Shown here: positions 35,391 through 42,965 of the stretch, in pieces
How the letters are laid out: each line of letters begins with the position of its first letter
How positions within the stretch are numbered: position 1 is the stretch's first letter
Source: Actinomadura nitritigenes
Lineage (GTDB): Bacteria; Actinomycetota; Actinomycetes; Streptosporangiales; Streptosporangiaceae
Length of the DNA stretch: 64,000 nucleotides
Reading direction: 5' to 3'
Assembly: GCF_017573545.1 (NCBI RefSeq)
Contig: NZ_JAGEOK010000024.1
Span: forward strand, 107,193-171,192
Translations under genes and position numbers: made by a program
The notes under the pieces: model-generated
The model's database searches: none
What the model saw: the letters and a program-made list of their open reading frames with translations, nothing else
Told to the model about the DNA's origin: nothing

Positions 35391-36772
35391 CGGCCGCTCC
35401 TCCCGGCGGCGGCCGCGGGCCCGGGCTCGGCGGCGGGGGCGGCGTCCTCGGTGTCCGTGGCGGGGGCGGCGGAGGCGGCGTCCTCGGTGACCGCGGCGGG
35501 GGCGGCGGGGGCGGTGTCCGTCGCGGACGGTTCGACGGCCGTCCCGCCGGACGGGCCGTCCGGGCCGGTGCGCGGCAGCGGGACGACGGCGCGCAGCAGG
35601 AAGCCGTCGCGGCCGTGCCGGTCCGCGGTGATCTCGCCGCCGACCACGGCGACGCGCTCGGCGAGGCCGGTCAGCCCCGCCCCGCCGGTCCCCTCGCGGC
35701 GCGCGCCCGCGTCGCCGCGGACGCCGTCGTTGCGCATCTCCAGCACCACGGAGCCACCGTACGCGGTGAGCGCGACGGCGCAGTGCCGGGCCTCGCTGTG
35801 CTTGATCACGTTGGTGGCGCCCTCCCGGATCACCCAGGCGAGCACCGAGCGGACCTCGGGCGGCAGGCCGTCCGGTACGGCTCCGGCGTCGCACCGGACC
35901 CCGGCGGCCTCCAGCACGGCCCGCACACCTGCCAGCTCGGCGTCCAGCTCGACGGCGCGGTAGCCGTGCACGGCGGCGCGCACCTCGCGCAGCGCGTCCC
36001 GGGCGGCGCGCCGCACGTCGGCCATCTCCGCGCCGGCGCGGGCCGGGTCGGCGTCCGCCAGCCGCATGGCCAGCTCGCTCTTCACCGCGATCAGGGAGAG
36101 GCTGTGGCCGAGCAGGTCGTGCAGGTCGCGGGAGAAGCGCAGCCGCTCCTCGGTGACGGCGAGGCGGGCGAGCGCGTCCCGCGCGGCGTGCGTCTCCTGG
36201 TGCAGGTCCCACATGCGGCGCTGGTAGCGGTTGACGAACGCCACGAGCCCGCAGGTGCCCGTGTAGATCAGGATCATGATCGGCAGGAGCCCGTACCAGG
36301 GCATGTCGCCGCCGGGGTACAGGAAGTGGGCGGCGACGGTCGCGTACACCCCGCCGGCGGCACCGGTGCCGACGCAGATCGCGACGACCCGGCGGCGGCT
36401 CATCGGGGCCAGCACCACCGCCGACACCCAGAACACCGACACCACGCCGAACAGCGGGCTGGTGACCATCATCGCGCTGAGCGCGGCGGTCAGGACGCCG
36501 CTGAGCACGATGTCCCGGCGGGACCCGCCGCCCTCCAGCGCGGCCCGGACGAGCCGCGCGTAGTACCAGGTCAGCAGGCCCATGCCGGCGACGACGAGCA
36601 CGGCGAGCGGGATGCCGACGGAACCGTGGCCGTAGGCGGCCGCCAGCCCGGCCAGGCCGGGCGCGAGGAAGCCCGCGGCGGCGCACAGGAACGAGCGGTG
36701 CGTCACCCGGCGGTAGCGCTCGAGCCTGCGGGTGTCCTGCGCCTCCAGGTCCGCCGTGGTCGCGACCGTCAT
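35387..36772 (-). CDS. Sensor histidine kinase (HisKA_3 type)
   Basis: 461 residues. About five or six transmembrane helices (30-185) are followed by a dimerisation domain with His218 in SRDLHDLLGHSLSLIAVK and an ATPase with the N-box VIREGATNVIKHSEA and GGAGLTGLAERV. This is the short NarX/DesK-like class without a large extracellular sensor. The ATG at 36772 follows GGAGG by 7 nt. The C-terminal 40 or so residues are a low-complexity Ala/Thr/Asp/Glu tail with internal repeats, not part of the fold. Coupled to its response regulator. Confidence 0.93.
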   Translation of the reverse strand: MTVATTADLEAQDTRRLERYRRVTHRSFLCAAAGFLAPGLAGLAAAYGHGSVGIPLAVLVVAGMGLLTWYYARLVRAALEGGGSRRDIVLSGVLTAALSAMMVTSPLFGVVSVFWVSAVVLAPMSRRRVVAICVGTGAAGGVYATVAAHFLYPGGDMPWYGLLPIMILIYTGTCGLVAFVNRYQRRMWDLHQETHAARDALARLAVTEERLRFSRDLHDLLGHSLSLIAVKSELAMRLADADPARAGAEMADVRRAARDALREVRAAVHGYRAVELDAELAGVRAVLEAAGVRCDAGAVPDGLPPEVRSVLAWVIREGATNVIKHSEARHCAVALTAYGGSVVLEMRNDGVRGDAGARREGTGGAGLTGLAERVAVVGGEITADRHGRDGFLLRAVVPLPRTGPDGPSGGTAVEPSATDTAPAAPAAVTEDAASAAPATDTEDAAPAAEPGPAAAAGRSGR

Positions 36773-36834
36773 GTCCCGCCCTCCTTCTCCTCGACTGTAA
36801 CCGCGGGGCGCTCCGGGGCAGGCGCGCCTCGGCT

Positions 36835-37012
36835 CCCAGCGGGACCAGCGGCCCGCCATGGCGCGGCCGGCGCCGAGCCGGACCTCGAGGACGGCGGACG
36901 AGGGCAGGCAGGCCGCCCAGGCGCCGGCGGCCTCGACGGGCGCGCGGGCGGCGTGGTCGTGGAAGTCGCGGCCGAAGCAGGCCGTCCGGGTGATCTCAAC
37001 GACGGTGCTCAA
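36835..37012 (-). pseudogene. Possible gene remnant upstream of the sensor kinase
   Basis: Read on the minus strand, this stretch gives protein-like sequence with strong third-position G/C (STVVEITRTACFGRDFHDH and onward), continuing in frame into the kinase start. A neighbouring frame just upstream (GVDGLRQRYGDF) also reads well, which suggests a frameshifted remnant. There is no Shine-Dalgarno and no recognised family. It could equally be chance in GC-rich DNA. Confidence 0.25.
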
Positions 37013-37175
37013 CGGCAGCCGGCGGAACCACGCCTCCTCCCGAAGTCCCCGTACCGCTGGCGCAGGCCGTCGACGCCGATGGGCGGGTGTCGTCCATGCC
37101 CCTAGGGTCGCGGGCCTCGGCGGGCGCCGGTAGAGGGACGTGTCATCGGTTCGGGCGGCGTCTGTCAGCCGTTCC

Positions 37176-37193
37176 GCATGACACCTGTCATGC
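37176..37193. promoter_or_regulatory. Orphan 18-base palindrome
   Basis: GCATGACACCTGTCATGC: eight-base arms and a two-base spacer. The inner 14 bases, ATGACACCTGTCAT, fit the architecture of the TetR sites at 5271-5344. It lies 51 bases beyond the NmrA-like gene's stop and about 400 bases upstream of the sensor kinase. The binder is unknown. Confidence 0.45.
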
Positions 37194-37243
37194 CGCGCTC
37201 CGCCGCGTCCGCCGTGCCTGCCGCCTGCCGCGCCCGCAGCGGT

Positions 37244-37882
37244 TCAGCCCGCTATCGAGATCACGTGCCCGATGGAGGGCAGGTCGCCGGTGAGGTCGAG
37301 CAGGGCCTTGGCGACGTCGTCGCGGGTGATGCTGTAGCCGCCGGTCACGCTGCGGTCGACGGCCTTGCGGTAGCGGCCGCGCCCCTCCTTGTTCGTGAGC
37401 CGCGGCGGCCGGACGATCGTCCAGTCGAGCCCGGAGTCGCGCACCTGGGCCTCCGCGACCCTCATGTCGGCGATGCCGTGCCGCAGGATCCGGCCGAGGA
37501 TCAGCGGCTTGACGACGTACCGGGTGAGCGGGTCGTCGCCCGGCTCGGACGATATGGCGCCCATGCTGACCATGAGGAACCGGCCGGCGCCGGTCGCCCG
37601 CATGGCGGCGATGATGCTCCGGGAGCTCTCGCTGCAGACGGTGGTGGGGCCGATGCTGCGCGAGCCCATGGCGCTGACGACGGCGTCGGCGCCCTTCACC
37701 GCCTCCTCGATCGCGGCGGGGTCCATGATGTCGGCCTGCACGACGGCGGCGCGATCGCGCAGGTCGGCGGGCATCCCGCCGGGGTCGCGGACGACCGCGG
37801 TGACCTCGTGCCCGGCGTCCAGCGCGCGGCGGACCAGCCGGGTGCCGATGCCCCCGGTCGCGCCGAAGACGGTGATTCTCAT
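37244..37882 (-). CDS. NAD(P)-binding NmrA/SDR-a5-like protein
   Basis: 212-residue Rossmann protein. It begins MRITVFGATGGIGTRLVRRALDAGHEVTAVVRD, with the atypical-SDR motif GxxGxxG, and contains VVSAMGS and WTIVRPPRLTN typical of NAD(P)H-binding epimerase-like proteins. It lacks a classical YxxxK. Start at the ATG 37882 with GGAGG 9 nt upstream. It is divergent from a TetR gene and its promoter carries two TetR-type operators, so it is probably that regulator's target. The substrate is unknown. Confidence 0.85.
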   Translation of the reverse strand: MRITVFGATGGIGTRLVRRALDAGHEVTAVVRDPGGMPADLRDRAAVVQADIMDPAAIEEAVKGADAVVSAMGSRSIGPTTVCSESSRSIIAAMRATGAGRFLMVSMGAISSEPGDDPLTRYVVKPLILGRILRHGIADMRVAEAQVRDSGLDWTIVRPPRLTNKEGRGRYRKAVDRSVTGGYSITRDDVAKALLDLTGDLPSIGHVISIAG

Positions 37883-37908
37883 CCCGGATTTCCTCCCGAA
37901 CAGGGGGG

Positions 37909-37926
37909 TGAGTGAACGTTTACTAA
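37909..37926. promoter_or_regulatory. TetR operator A in the NmrA/TetR divergent promoter
   Basis: TGAGTGAACGTTTACTAA, an imperfect palindrome whose arms match operator B. Its centre lies 27 bp from that of operator B. Confidence 0.55.
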
Positions 37927-37935
37927 CCCCTAGAA

Positions 37936-37953
37936 TGAGTAAGCATTCACTCA
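37936..37953. promoter_or_regulatory. TetR operator B in the NmrA/TetR divergent promoter
   Basis: TGAGTAAGCATTCACTCA, an imperfect palindrome 20 bases before the TetR start chosen here. With operator A it gives paired sites that could silence both divergent genes. Confidence 0.55.
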
Positions 37954-37973
37954 CTGTCAAGGGGGCGGGGCCG

Positions 37974-38549
37974 ATGACCGCGCGCGGGCGGATCCTGGAC
38001 GCGGCGGCGGACGTCATGCGCGGGCGCGGCGTCGCGGGCGCCACCACCAAGGAGATCGCGAAGGCCGCCGGGTACTCCGAGGCGCTGCTCTACAAGCACT
38101 TCCGCGACAAGGAGCAGCTGATGCTGGCCGTGCTCAAGGAGCGGATGCCGGCGTTCACGGCGAAGGCCGTCGCGGGCGAGGCCACCGTGGAGGCCAACCT
38201 GGTCGGCGTCGTGCACGGCGGGCTCGCCTTCTACCGGCGGGCGTTCCCGATGATGGCGTCGATGGCCGCGCAGCCGCAGCTGATGGCGGCGAGCCGGGAG
38301 GCGCTGCGCCAGTACGGCGCCGGCCCCCAGGAGCCGGTGCGGGCGCTCACCCGCTACCTGGACGCCGAGCGCCACCTGGGCCGCGTCGCGGCGGGCGCCG
38401 ACACCGCGGCCGCCGCCGCCCTGCTGATGGGCGGCTGCTTCCAGCAGGGCTTCCTGCACTACTTCGCGGCACCGCCGGACGCGCCCGACCTGCCGGAGTC
38501 GGCCGCCGCCGCCCTCGTCCGGCCCCTCCTCCCGACCCTGCTGCCGTGA
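37974..38549 (+). CDS. TetR/AcrR family transcriptional regulator
   Basis: 191 residues with a standard TetR helix-turn-helix: ARGRILDAAADVMRGRGVAGATTKEIAKAAGYSEALLYKHFRDKEQLM. The C-terminal half is helical and Ala-rich, with no recognisable ligand signature. I use the ATG at 37974, preceded by a G-rich ribosome site; an in-frame ATG at 37935 would place operator B inside the coding region. Divergent from the NmrA-like gene. It ends 24 bases from the converging codA stop. Confidence 0.86.
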   Translation: MTARGRILDAAADVMRGRGVAGATTKEIAKAAGYSEALLYKHFRDKEQLMLAVLKERMPAFTAKAVAGEATVEANLVGVVHGGLAFYRRAFPMMASMAAQPQLMAASREALRQYGAGPQEPVRALTRYLDAERHLGRVAAGADTAAAAALLMGGCFQQGFLHYFAAPPDAPDLPESAAAALVRPLLPTLLP

Positions 38550-38572
38550 ACGGGAGGTTCACCAGCGGTCTC

Positions 38573-39904
38573 CTAGCGGTCGCTTGTCCGCACGAAGTCG
38601 ACGTCCTCGGGGTCGCGGCCCGGCCACGTCAGCCGCGTGACGGCGGGCGGGGTCTCGGCGACGATCCGGCCGCGCGCGACGACGTGGGACGGCCGGGTCT
38701 GCCGCCGGACGGCGTCGTACGGCGACGACGCGGGCAGCACCACCAGGTTCGCCGGGCGGCCGGGCGCGATCCCGTAGCCGTCGCCGAGGCCGAGGACCCG
38801 TGCGGCCCGGTCCGTCACCATCGCGAACGCCTCGTCGATCTCGGCGGCGCCGGTGAGCTGCGCGGCGGCGACGCCGACCAGCGCGACCTGCAGCGACGAC
38901 GCCGTCCCGAGCGGGAACCACGGGTCCATGACGTCGTCGTGGCCGAACGCGACGTTCACCCCGGCGGCGAGCATCTCCTTCACCTGGGTGAGGCCGCGCC
39001 GCTTGGGGTAGGCGTCGAACCGTCCCTGCAGGCACAGGTTGGCGAGCGGGTTGCAGACGAGGTTGATGCCCGAGCGGGCCAGGATCCGCTGGAGCTTGTA
39101 GGAGTAGGCGCCGTTGTAGGAGCCCATCGCGGTGGTGTGGGACGCGGTGGCGCGGTCGCGGAGCCCGCCGCGCCGGGCGAGGGTCGCGAGCACCTCCACG
39201 AACCGGGACTGCTCGTCGTCGATCTCGTCGCAGTGCGCGTCCAGCAGCAGCCCGTACCGCTGCGCGACGTCGAAGGCGATCTCCAGGGAGCGGACGCCGT
39301 CCTCGCGGGTGTCCTCGAAGTGCGGGATCGCGCCGACCGCGTCCACGCCGCGCCGCGCCGCCTCCTCCAGCAGCTCCGGTCCGTTCTCGAAGGAGCAGAT
39401 CCCCTCCTGCGGGAACGCGACGAGCTGCAGCCCGATAACGTCGCTCACCCGTTCGCGGACCTCCAGCATCGCGTCGAGCGCGACCAGGCCCGGGTCGGTG
39501 ACGTCCACGTGGCTGCGGACGTGGAGCACGCCGTTCGCCGCGTACCAGCGCAGCACCTCCGTCGCGCGGGACACGACGTCGTCGCGGGTGAGGGCCGCCT
39601 TGCGCTCGCTCCACACCGCGATCCCCTCCCACAGGGACCCGGAGGCGTTCCAGCGCGGCTCACCGGCGGTGAGGGTGGTGTCGAGGTGGACGTGGGGCTC
39701 CACGAACGGCGGGCTCACCAGTCCGCCCGCGGCGTCCACCAGCACGTCGGCGGCGTCCGCCGGTACGTCCCGGGTGAGTCCGCCCGCCGGCACGTCCCCG
39801 GCCGGTCCGCGCGCGGGCGCGACACGTCCGAACCGGTCGCCGTCGATCTCGATGTCGTGGAGGCCGTCCCGTCCGGCCAGGCGGGCGTTGGTCACGAGTT
39901 TCAT
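38573..39904 (-). CDS. codA: Cytosine deaminase
   Basis: 443-residue amidohydrolase that closely follows E. coli CodA. Metal ligands are in FVEPHVHLDTTLTAGEPRWN (HxH); LVAFPQEGI, GAIPHFEDTREDGV, DAHCDEIDDEQSRFVE, ASHTTAMGSYNGAY and FGHDDVMDPWFPLGTAS carry the remaining His, Glu and Asp. It converts cytosine to uracil and ammonia, and related enzymes accept isoguanine or creatinine. A run DVPAGGLTRDVPADAADV near residues 38-57 is a small low-complexity insertion. The ATG overlaps the permease stop (ATGA), giving a codBA operon. Confidence 0.93.
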   Translation of the reverse strand: MKLVTNARLAGRDGLHDIEIDGDRFGRVAPARGPAGDVPAGGLTRDVPADAADVLVDAAGGLVSPPFVEPHVHLDTTLTAGEPRWNASGSLWEGIAVWSERKAALTRDDVVSRATEVLRWYAANGVLHVRSHVDVTDPGLVALDAMLEVRERVSDVIGLQLVAFPQEGICSFENGPELLEEAARRGVDAVGAIPHFEDTREDGVRSLEIAFDVAQRYGLLLDAHCDEIDDEQSRFVEVLATLARRGGLRDRATASHTTAMGSYNGAYSYKLQRILARSGINLVCNPLANLCLQGRFDAYPKRRGLTQVKEMLAAGVNVAFGHDDVMDPWFPLGTASSLQVALVGVAAAQLTGAAEIDEAFAMVTDRAARVLGLGDGYGIAPGRPANLVVLPASSPYDAVRRQTRPSHVVARGRIVAETPPAVTRLTWPGRDPEDVDFVRTSDR

Positions 39905-41316
39905 GCGGGGCTCCCTTCCCACGCCCGGACGCGCCGGGCCGACAGGACGAAGTACAGGATCCCGGCAACGAGGGCACCGGCGAGCCAGGACAGGTCGATT
40001 CCGCCCAGCGCGCGCGCCGCCGGGCCTTGCAGCGCCTTCGGGACGCCGTACTGGAAGGACCACGTCGCGGCGGCGCCGAGGACGAACGAGATCAGCGCGT
40101 CCCACCGGAAGTCGCCCAGCCGGGACCGTCCGGGCGGGTCGTAGAGCGCGTCGACGTCCACGTTCTGGCGGCGGACGGCGTAGAAGTGGACGGCCATCAC
40201 CGACGCCCACGGCACCACCCACGTCACGAGGCCGCCGAGCCACGCGTCGAGGGTGTTCGCGAAGTCCTCCTGGAAGATCAGCAGGATCGTGAACGCGGCG
40301 GCGAACACGCCGACGCCGTAGGAGATCGCCTTGCGGGACACGTGCCAGTCGGCGGTCTGCGCGCACAGCGAGCAGCTGTAGACGTTCAGGATGTTCGTGG
40401 CGATCGGCCCGTGCACGACCAGCAGCAGCACGGGGATCGCGAGCGCGCCGAACGCGTCCACGATCAGCTTGCCCGGATCGGAGGTCGCGCTCACCGTCGC
40501 CAGCGACGCGCCGAGCACGCCGAGCCACACGACCGGCACGAACTGGCCGAGGACGCTCGCCGCGTACAGCCGGCGGCGCGGCACCTCGCGCGGCACGAAC
40601 CGCGAGTAGTCGGAGGCGTAGGCGAACCAGGTGATGCCCCAGCCGACCCCGATCGCCGTCATCACGGTCGTCATCGCCGACAGCCGGTCGGTGCCGGTGA
40701 GGCCCTGGCCCTCGTGGTCCCAGCGCACGCCGGTCTTCGTCCACGCGACGACGGTCATCGCGGCGAGCACGACCAGCGTGACGGGAACGGTCCACTTCTC
40801 GAACGCGGCGATCGCGTGGAAGCCGGACGCGGCGATCCACACCTGCAACCCCATGATCACCAGCACCACGACGATCTTCAGGGCGGTGCCGCCGTGCACC
40901 CCGACCTGGCCGAGCAGCGCCATCACCAGGTCCAGCACGATCCAGGTGTTGACGGCGCACCAGCCCGCCGACATCACGCCCTGCAGCGCCGCCGGCAGGT
41001 ACGCGCCGCGCCGCCCGAACGCCGACCGGGCCAGCACCATCTGGGTGACGCCCGTCCGCTGCCCCATCAGCACGAACAGCCCGAAGACCGCCATCCCGAC
41101 GAGGTTCCCGGCGACCAGCACGCCGACCGTGTCGGCCAGGCTCAGCCCGAGCCTGATGCCGAGCGCGCCGAGCACCCAGTTGATCGGCGCGATGTTCGCG
41201 CCGGACCAGATCCAGAACTGGTGCCCCGCGGTCGACTCGCGGGCCTGCGGCGGGACGGGATCGAGCGAATGCGCGGCGGCGGAGGGACCGGCGCCGGGGG
41301 ACGCTGAGCTGGACAC
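39901..41316 (-). CDS. codB: NCS1 family cytosine/purine permease
   Basis: 471-residue nucleobase:cation symporter-1 with about 12 transmembrane helices. FWIWSGANIAPINWVLGALG is the conserved first-helix substrate region; GWGITWFAYASDYSRFVPRE and NVYSCSLCAQTADWHVSRK are further family segments. It imports cytosine or a related base for the CodA enzyme encoded by the overlapping gene. The protein is longer than E. coli CodB and begins with a Ser/Pro/Ala-rich tail. The start codon is GTG at 41316. Confidence 0.9.
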   Translation of the reverse strand: MSSSASPGAGPSAAAHSLDPVPPQARESTAGHQFWIWSGANIAPINWVLGALGIRLGLSLADTVGVLVAGNLVGMAVFGLFVLMGQRTGVTQMVLARSAFGRRGAYLPAALQGVMSAGWCAVNTWIVLDLVMALLGQVGVHGGTALKIVVVLVIMGLQVWIAASGFHAIAAFEKWTVPVTLVVLAAMTVVAWTKTGVRWDHEGQGLTGTDRLSAMTTVMTAIGVGWGITWFAYASDYSRFVPREVPRRRLYAASVLGQFVPVVWLGVLGASLATVSATSDPGKLIVDAFGALAIPVLLLVVHGPIATNILNVYSCSLCAQTADWHVSRKAISYGVGVFAAAFTILLIFQEDFANTLDAWLGGLVTWVVPWASVMAVHFYAVRRQNVDVDALYDPPGRSRLGDFRWDALISFVLGAAATWSFQYGVPKALQGPAARALGGIDLSWLAGALVAGILYFVLSARRVRAWEGSPA

Positions 41317-41456
41317 AGGGCACGACCTTACTGGTCAGCCCGAAATGCTCCGTCCGCCGGTCTCCCGGCCTTTCCCGGCGCGGGCGCTCCGGTCTCCCGG
41401 CGGCCTCGGCGCGGGGTCCCCGGTCTCCCGGCCCCGGTTTCCCGGCGGCCTCGGGG

Positions 41457-42965
41457 CTAGGGCGCGAGTTCGCCGAGGCGGGTCTTGACGACCTTGCCCA
41501 TCGCGTTGCGCGGCAGCGAGTCGACCAGGTGGACGACGCGGGGCCGCTTGTGCACCGACAGGCGGCCCGCGACGAAGTCGATCAGCTGCCGCTCCGTCAC
41601 CCGGTCCGCGACGACATAGGCGGTGACCTGCTCGCCGAGGTCGTCGTGCGGCGTCCCCGCGACGGCCGCCTCCCGCACCGCCGGGTGCGCGAGCAGCGCG
41701 TTCTCGACCTCGCCCGCGCCGATCCGGTAGCCGCCGCTCTTGATCAGGTCGGTGGACGCGCGGCCGACGATGCGGTGCCAGCCGTCCGGGCCGATCGTCG
41801 CGATGTCGCCCGTGCGGAACCAGCCGTCCGGCATGAACGACTTCGCGGTCGCCTCCGGGCGGTTCAGGTAGCCCTTGAACAGGTGCGGAGCGCGGACGTG
41901 CAGCTCGCCGGGCGTCTCCCCGTCATGCGGGACGGGCGCGCCGTTCTCGGCCGCGAGCCTCGTCTCGATGCCGGGCAACGGGAGTCCGACGTAGCCGGGA
42001 CGGCGTTCGCCGTCCGCGCGCGCGCTGACGGTGATCAGGGTTTCGGTCATGCCGTAGCGCTCGACCGGGCGGTGGCCGGTGAGCGCCTCCAGCCGCTCGA
42101 AGGCGGGCACCGGGAGCGGCGCGCTGCCGGACACCAGCAGCCGCGCCGCACGCATCGCCTCCGCGGACGCCGGGTCGGCCGCCAACCGGGACCACACCGT
42201 CGGGACGCCGAAGAACAGGCTCCCGCCGTCCTCGCTCGCCGCCGCCGCGTACGCCTCCGGTTTGGGGCGCCCCGTGTGGACGAGCCGGGACCCGACCCGC
42301 AGCGGGCCGAGCACGCCGAGGACCAGGCCGTGCACGTGGAACAGCGGCAGCCCGTGCACCAGCACGTCGTCCGGTGTCCACGCCCACGCCTCCGCCAGCG
42401 AGTGGAGGGTCGCCGCGATCGCCGCACGGGAGATCATCACGCCCTTCGGCGCGCCGGTCGTACCGCTCGTGTACAGGATCAGCGCGGTCGCGTCGGGGGC
42501 GGGAACGGACGCGGCCGCGGACGCGGCGGCCGTGGATGCGGACGCCGGGGTCGCGGACGCGGTGGTCGTGGAGGCAGACGCCGGGATCGTAGATGCGGTG
42601 GTCGTGGACGCCGGGGTCGTGGACGCGGACGCCGGGAGGTCGTCGACCGGGACGAGCGGCGGGCCGCCGTCGCCGGTGTCCGCGTCGCGGGCCGCGAGCA
42701 GCAGCGCCGCGCCGGAGTCGCCGAGGATGTGGGCCCGCTCGTCGGGGCCCGAGTCCGGAGGCAGCGGCACCACCGGCACCCCCGCCATGAGCCCGCCGAC
42801 GACCGCGATCACCGTCTCCGCGCTCGCCGTCGCGTGCACCGCCACGGCGTCCGCCCCGGCGATCTCCGCCGCGACGGCCGACGCCCGGCCGAGGAGCTCC
42901 TCGCGCGGCAGCTCCCGGCCCGCGATCCGCACCGCTCCGCCCGTCTCGCCGAGCAGATCCCTCAC
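41457..42965 (-). CDS. AMP-forming acyl-CoA synthetase (malonyl-CoA-ligase-like)
   Basis: 502-residue ANL enzyme with YTSGTTGAPKG (165-175), GMTETLITV, GWFRTGDIATIGPDGWHRIVGR and the C-terminal Lys in LPRNAMGKVVKTR. It resembles MatB-type malonyl/methylmalonyl-CoA synthetases or generic fatty-acyl ligases. Residues 111-153 are a Ser/Thr/Ala/Pro repeat tract not found in the family, lying between the N-terminal subdomain and the P-loop. The start codon overlaps the stop of the CoA-transferase gene (GTGA), so the two are co-translated and probably handle the same acid. Confidence 0.88.
   Translation of the reverse strand: MRDLLGETGGAVRIAGRELPREELLGRASAVAAEIAGADAVAVHATASAETVIAVVGGLMAGVPVVPLPPDSGPDERAHILGDSGAALLLAARDADTGDGGPPLVPVDDLPASASTTPASTTTASTIPASASTTTASATPASASTAAASAAASVPAPDATALILYTSGTTGAPKGVMISRAAIAATLHSLAEAWAWTPDDVLVHGLPLFHVHGLVLGVLGPLRVGSRLVHTGRPKPEAYAAAASEDGGSLFFGVPTVWSRLAADPASAEAMRAARLLVSGSAPLPVPAFERLEALTGHRPVERYGMTETLITVSARADGERRPGYVGLPLPGIETRLAAENGAPVPHDGETPGELHVRAPHLFKGYLNRPEATAKSFMPDGWFRTGDIATIGPDGWHRIVGRASTDLIKSGGYRIGAGEVENALLAHPAVREAAVAGTPHDDLGEQVTAYVVADRVTERQLIDFVAGRLSVHKRPRVVHLVDSLPRNAMGKVVKTRLGELAP
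42507..42635. repeat. Low-complexity Ser/Thr/Ala/Pro tract in the acyl-CoA synthetase
   Basis: About 43 codons of repeated PASAST/TTAST-like units, encoded by degenerate GTCGTGGAGGC/GCGGACGC-like repeats. It is in frame and disrupts no catalytic motif. Confidence 0.75.

Larger units (their letters stand above)
36773..37243. other. 471-base stretch without a confident gene
   Basis: It holds the 5' region of the sensor kinase, a protein-like stretch on the minus strand (about 36835-37012) described as a separate entry, and an 18-base palindrome at 37176-37193. I see no RNA gene or terminator of note. Confidence 0.6.
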
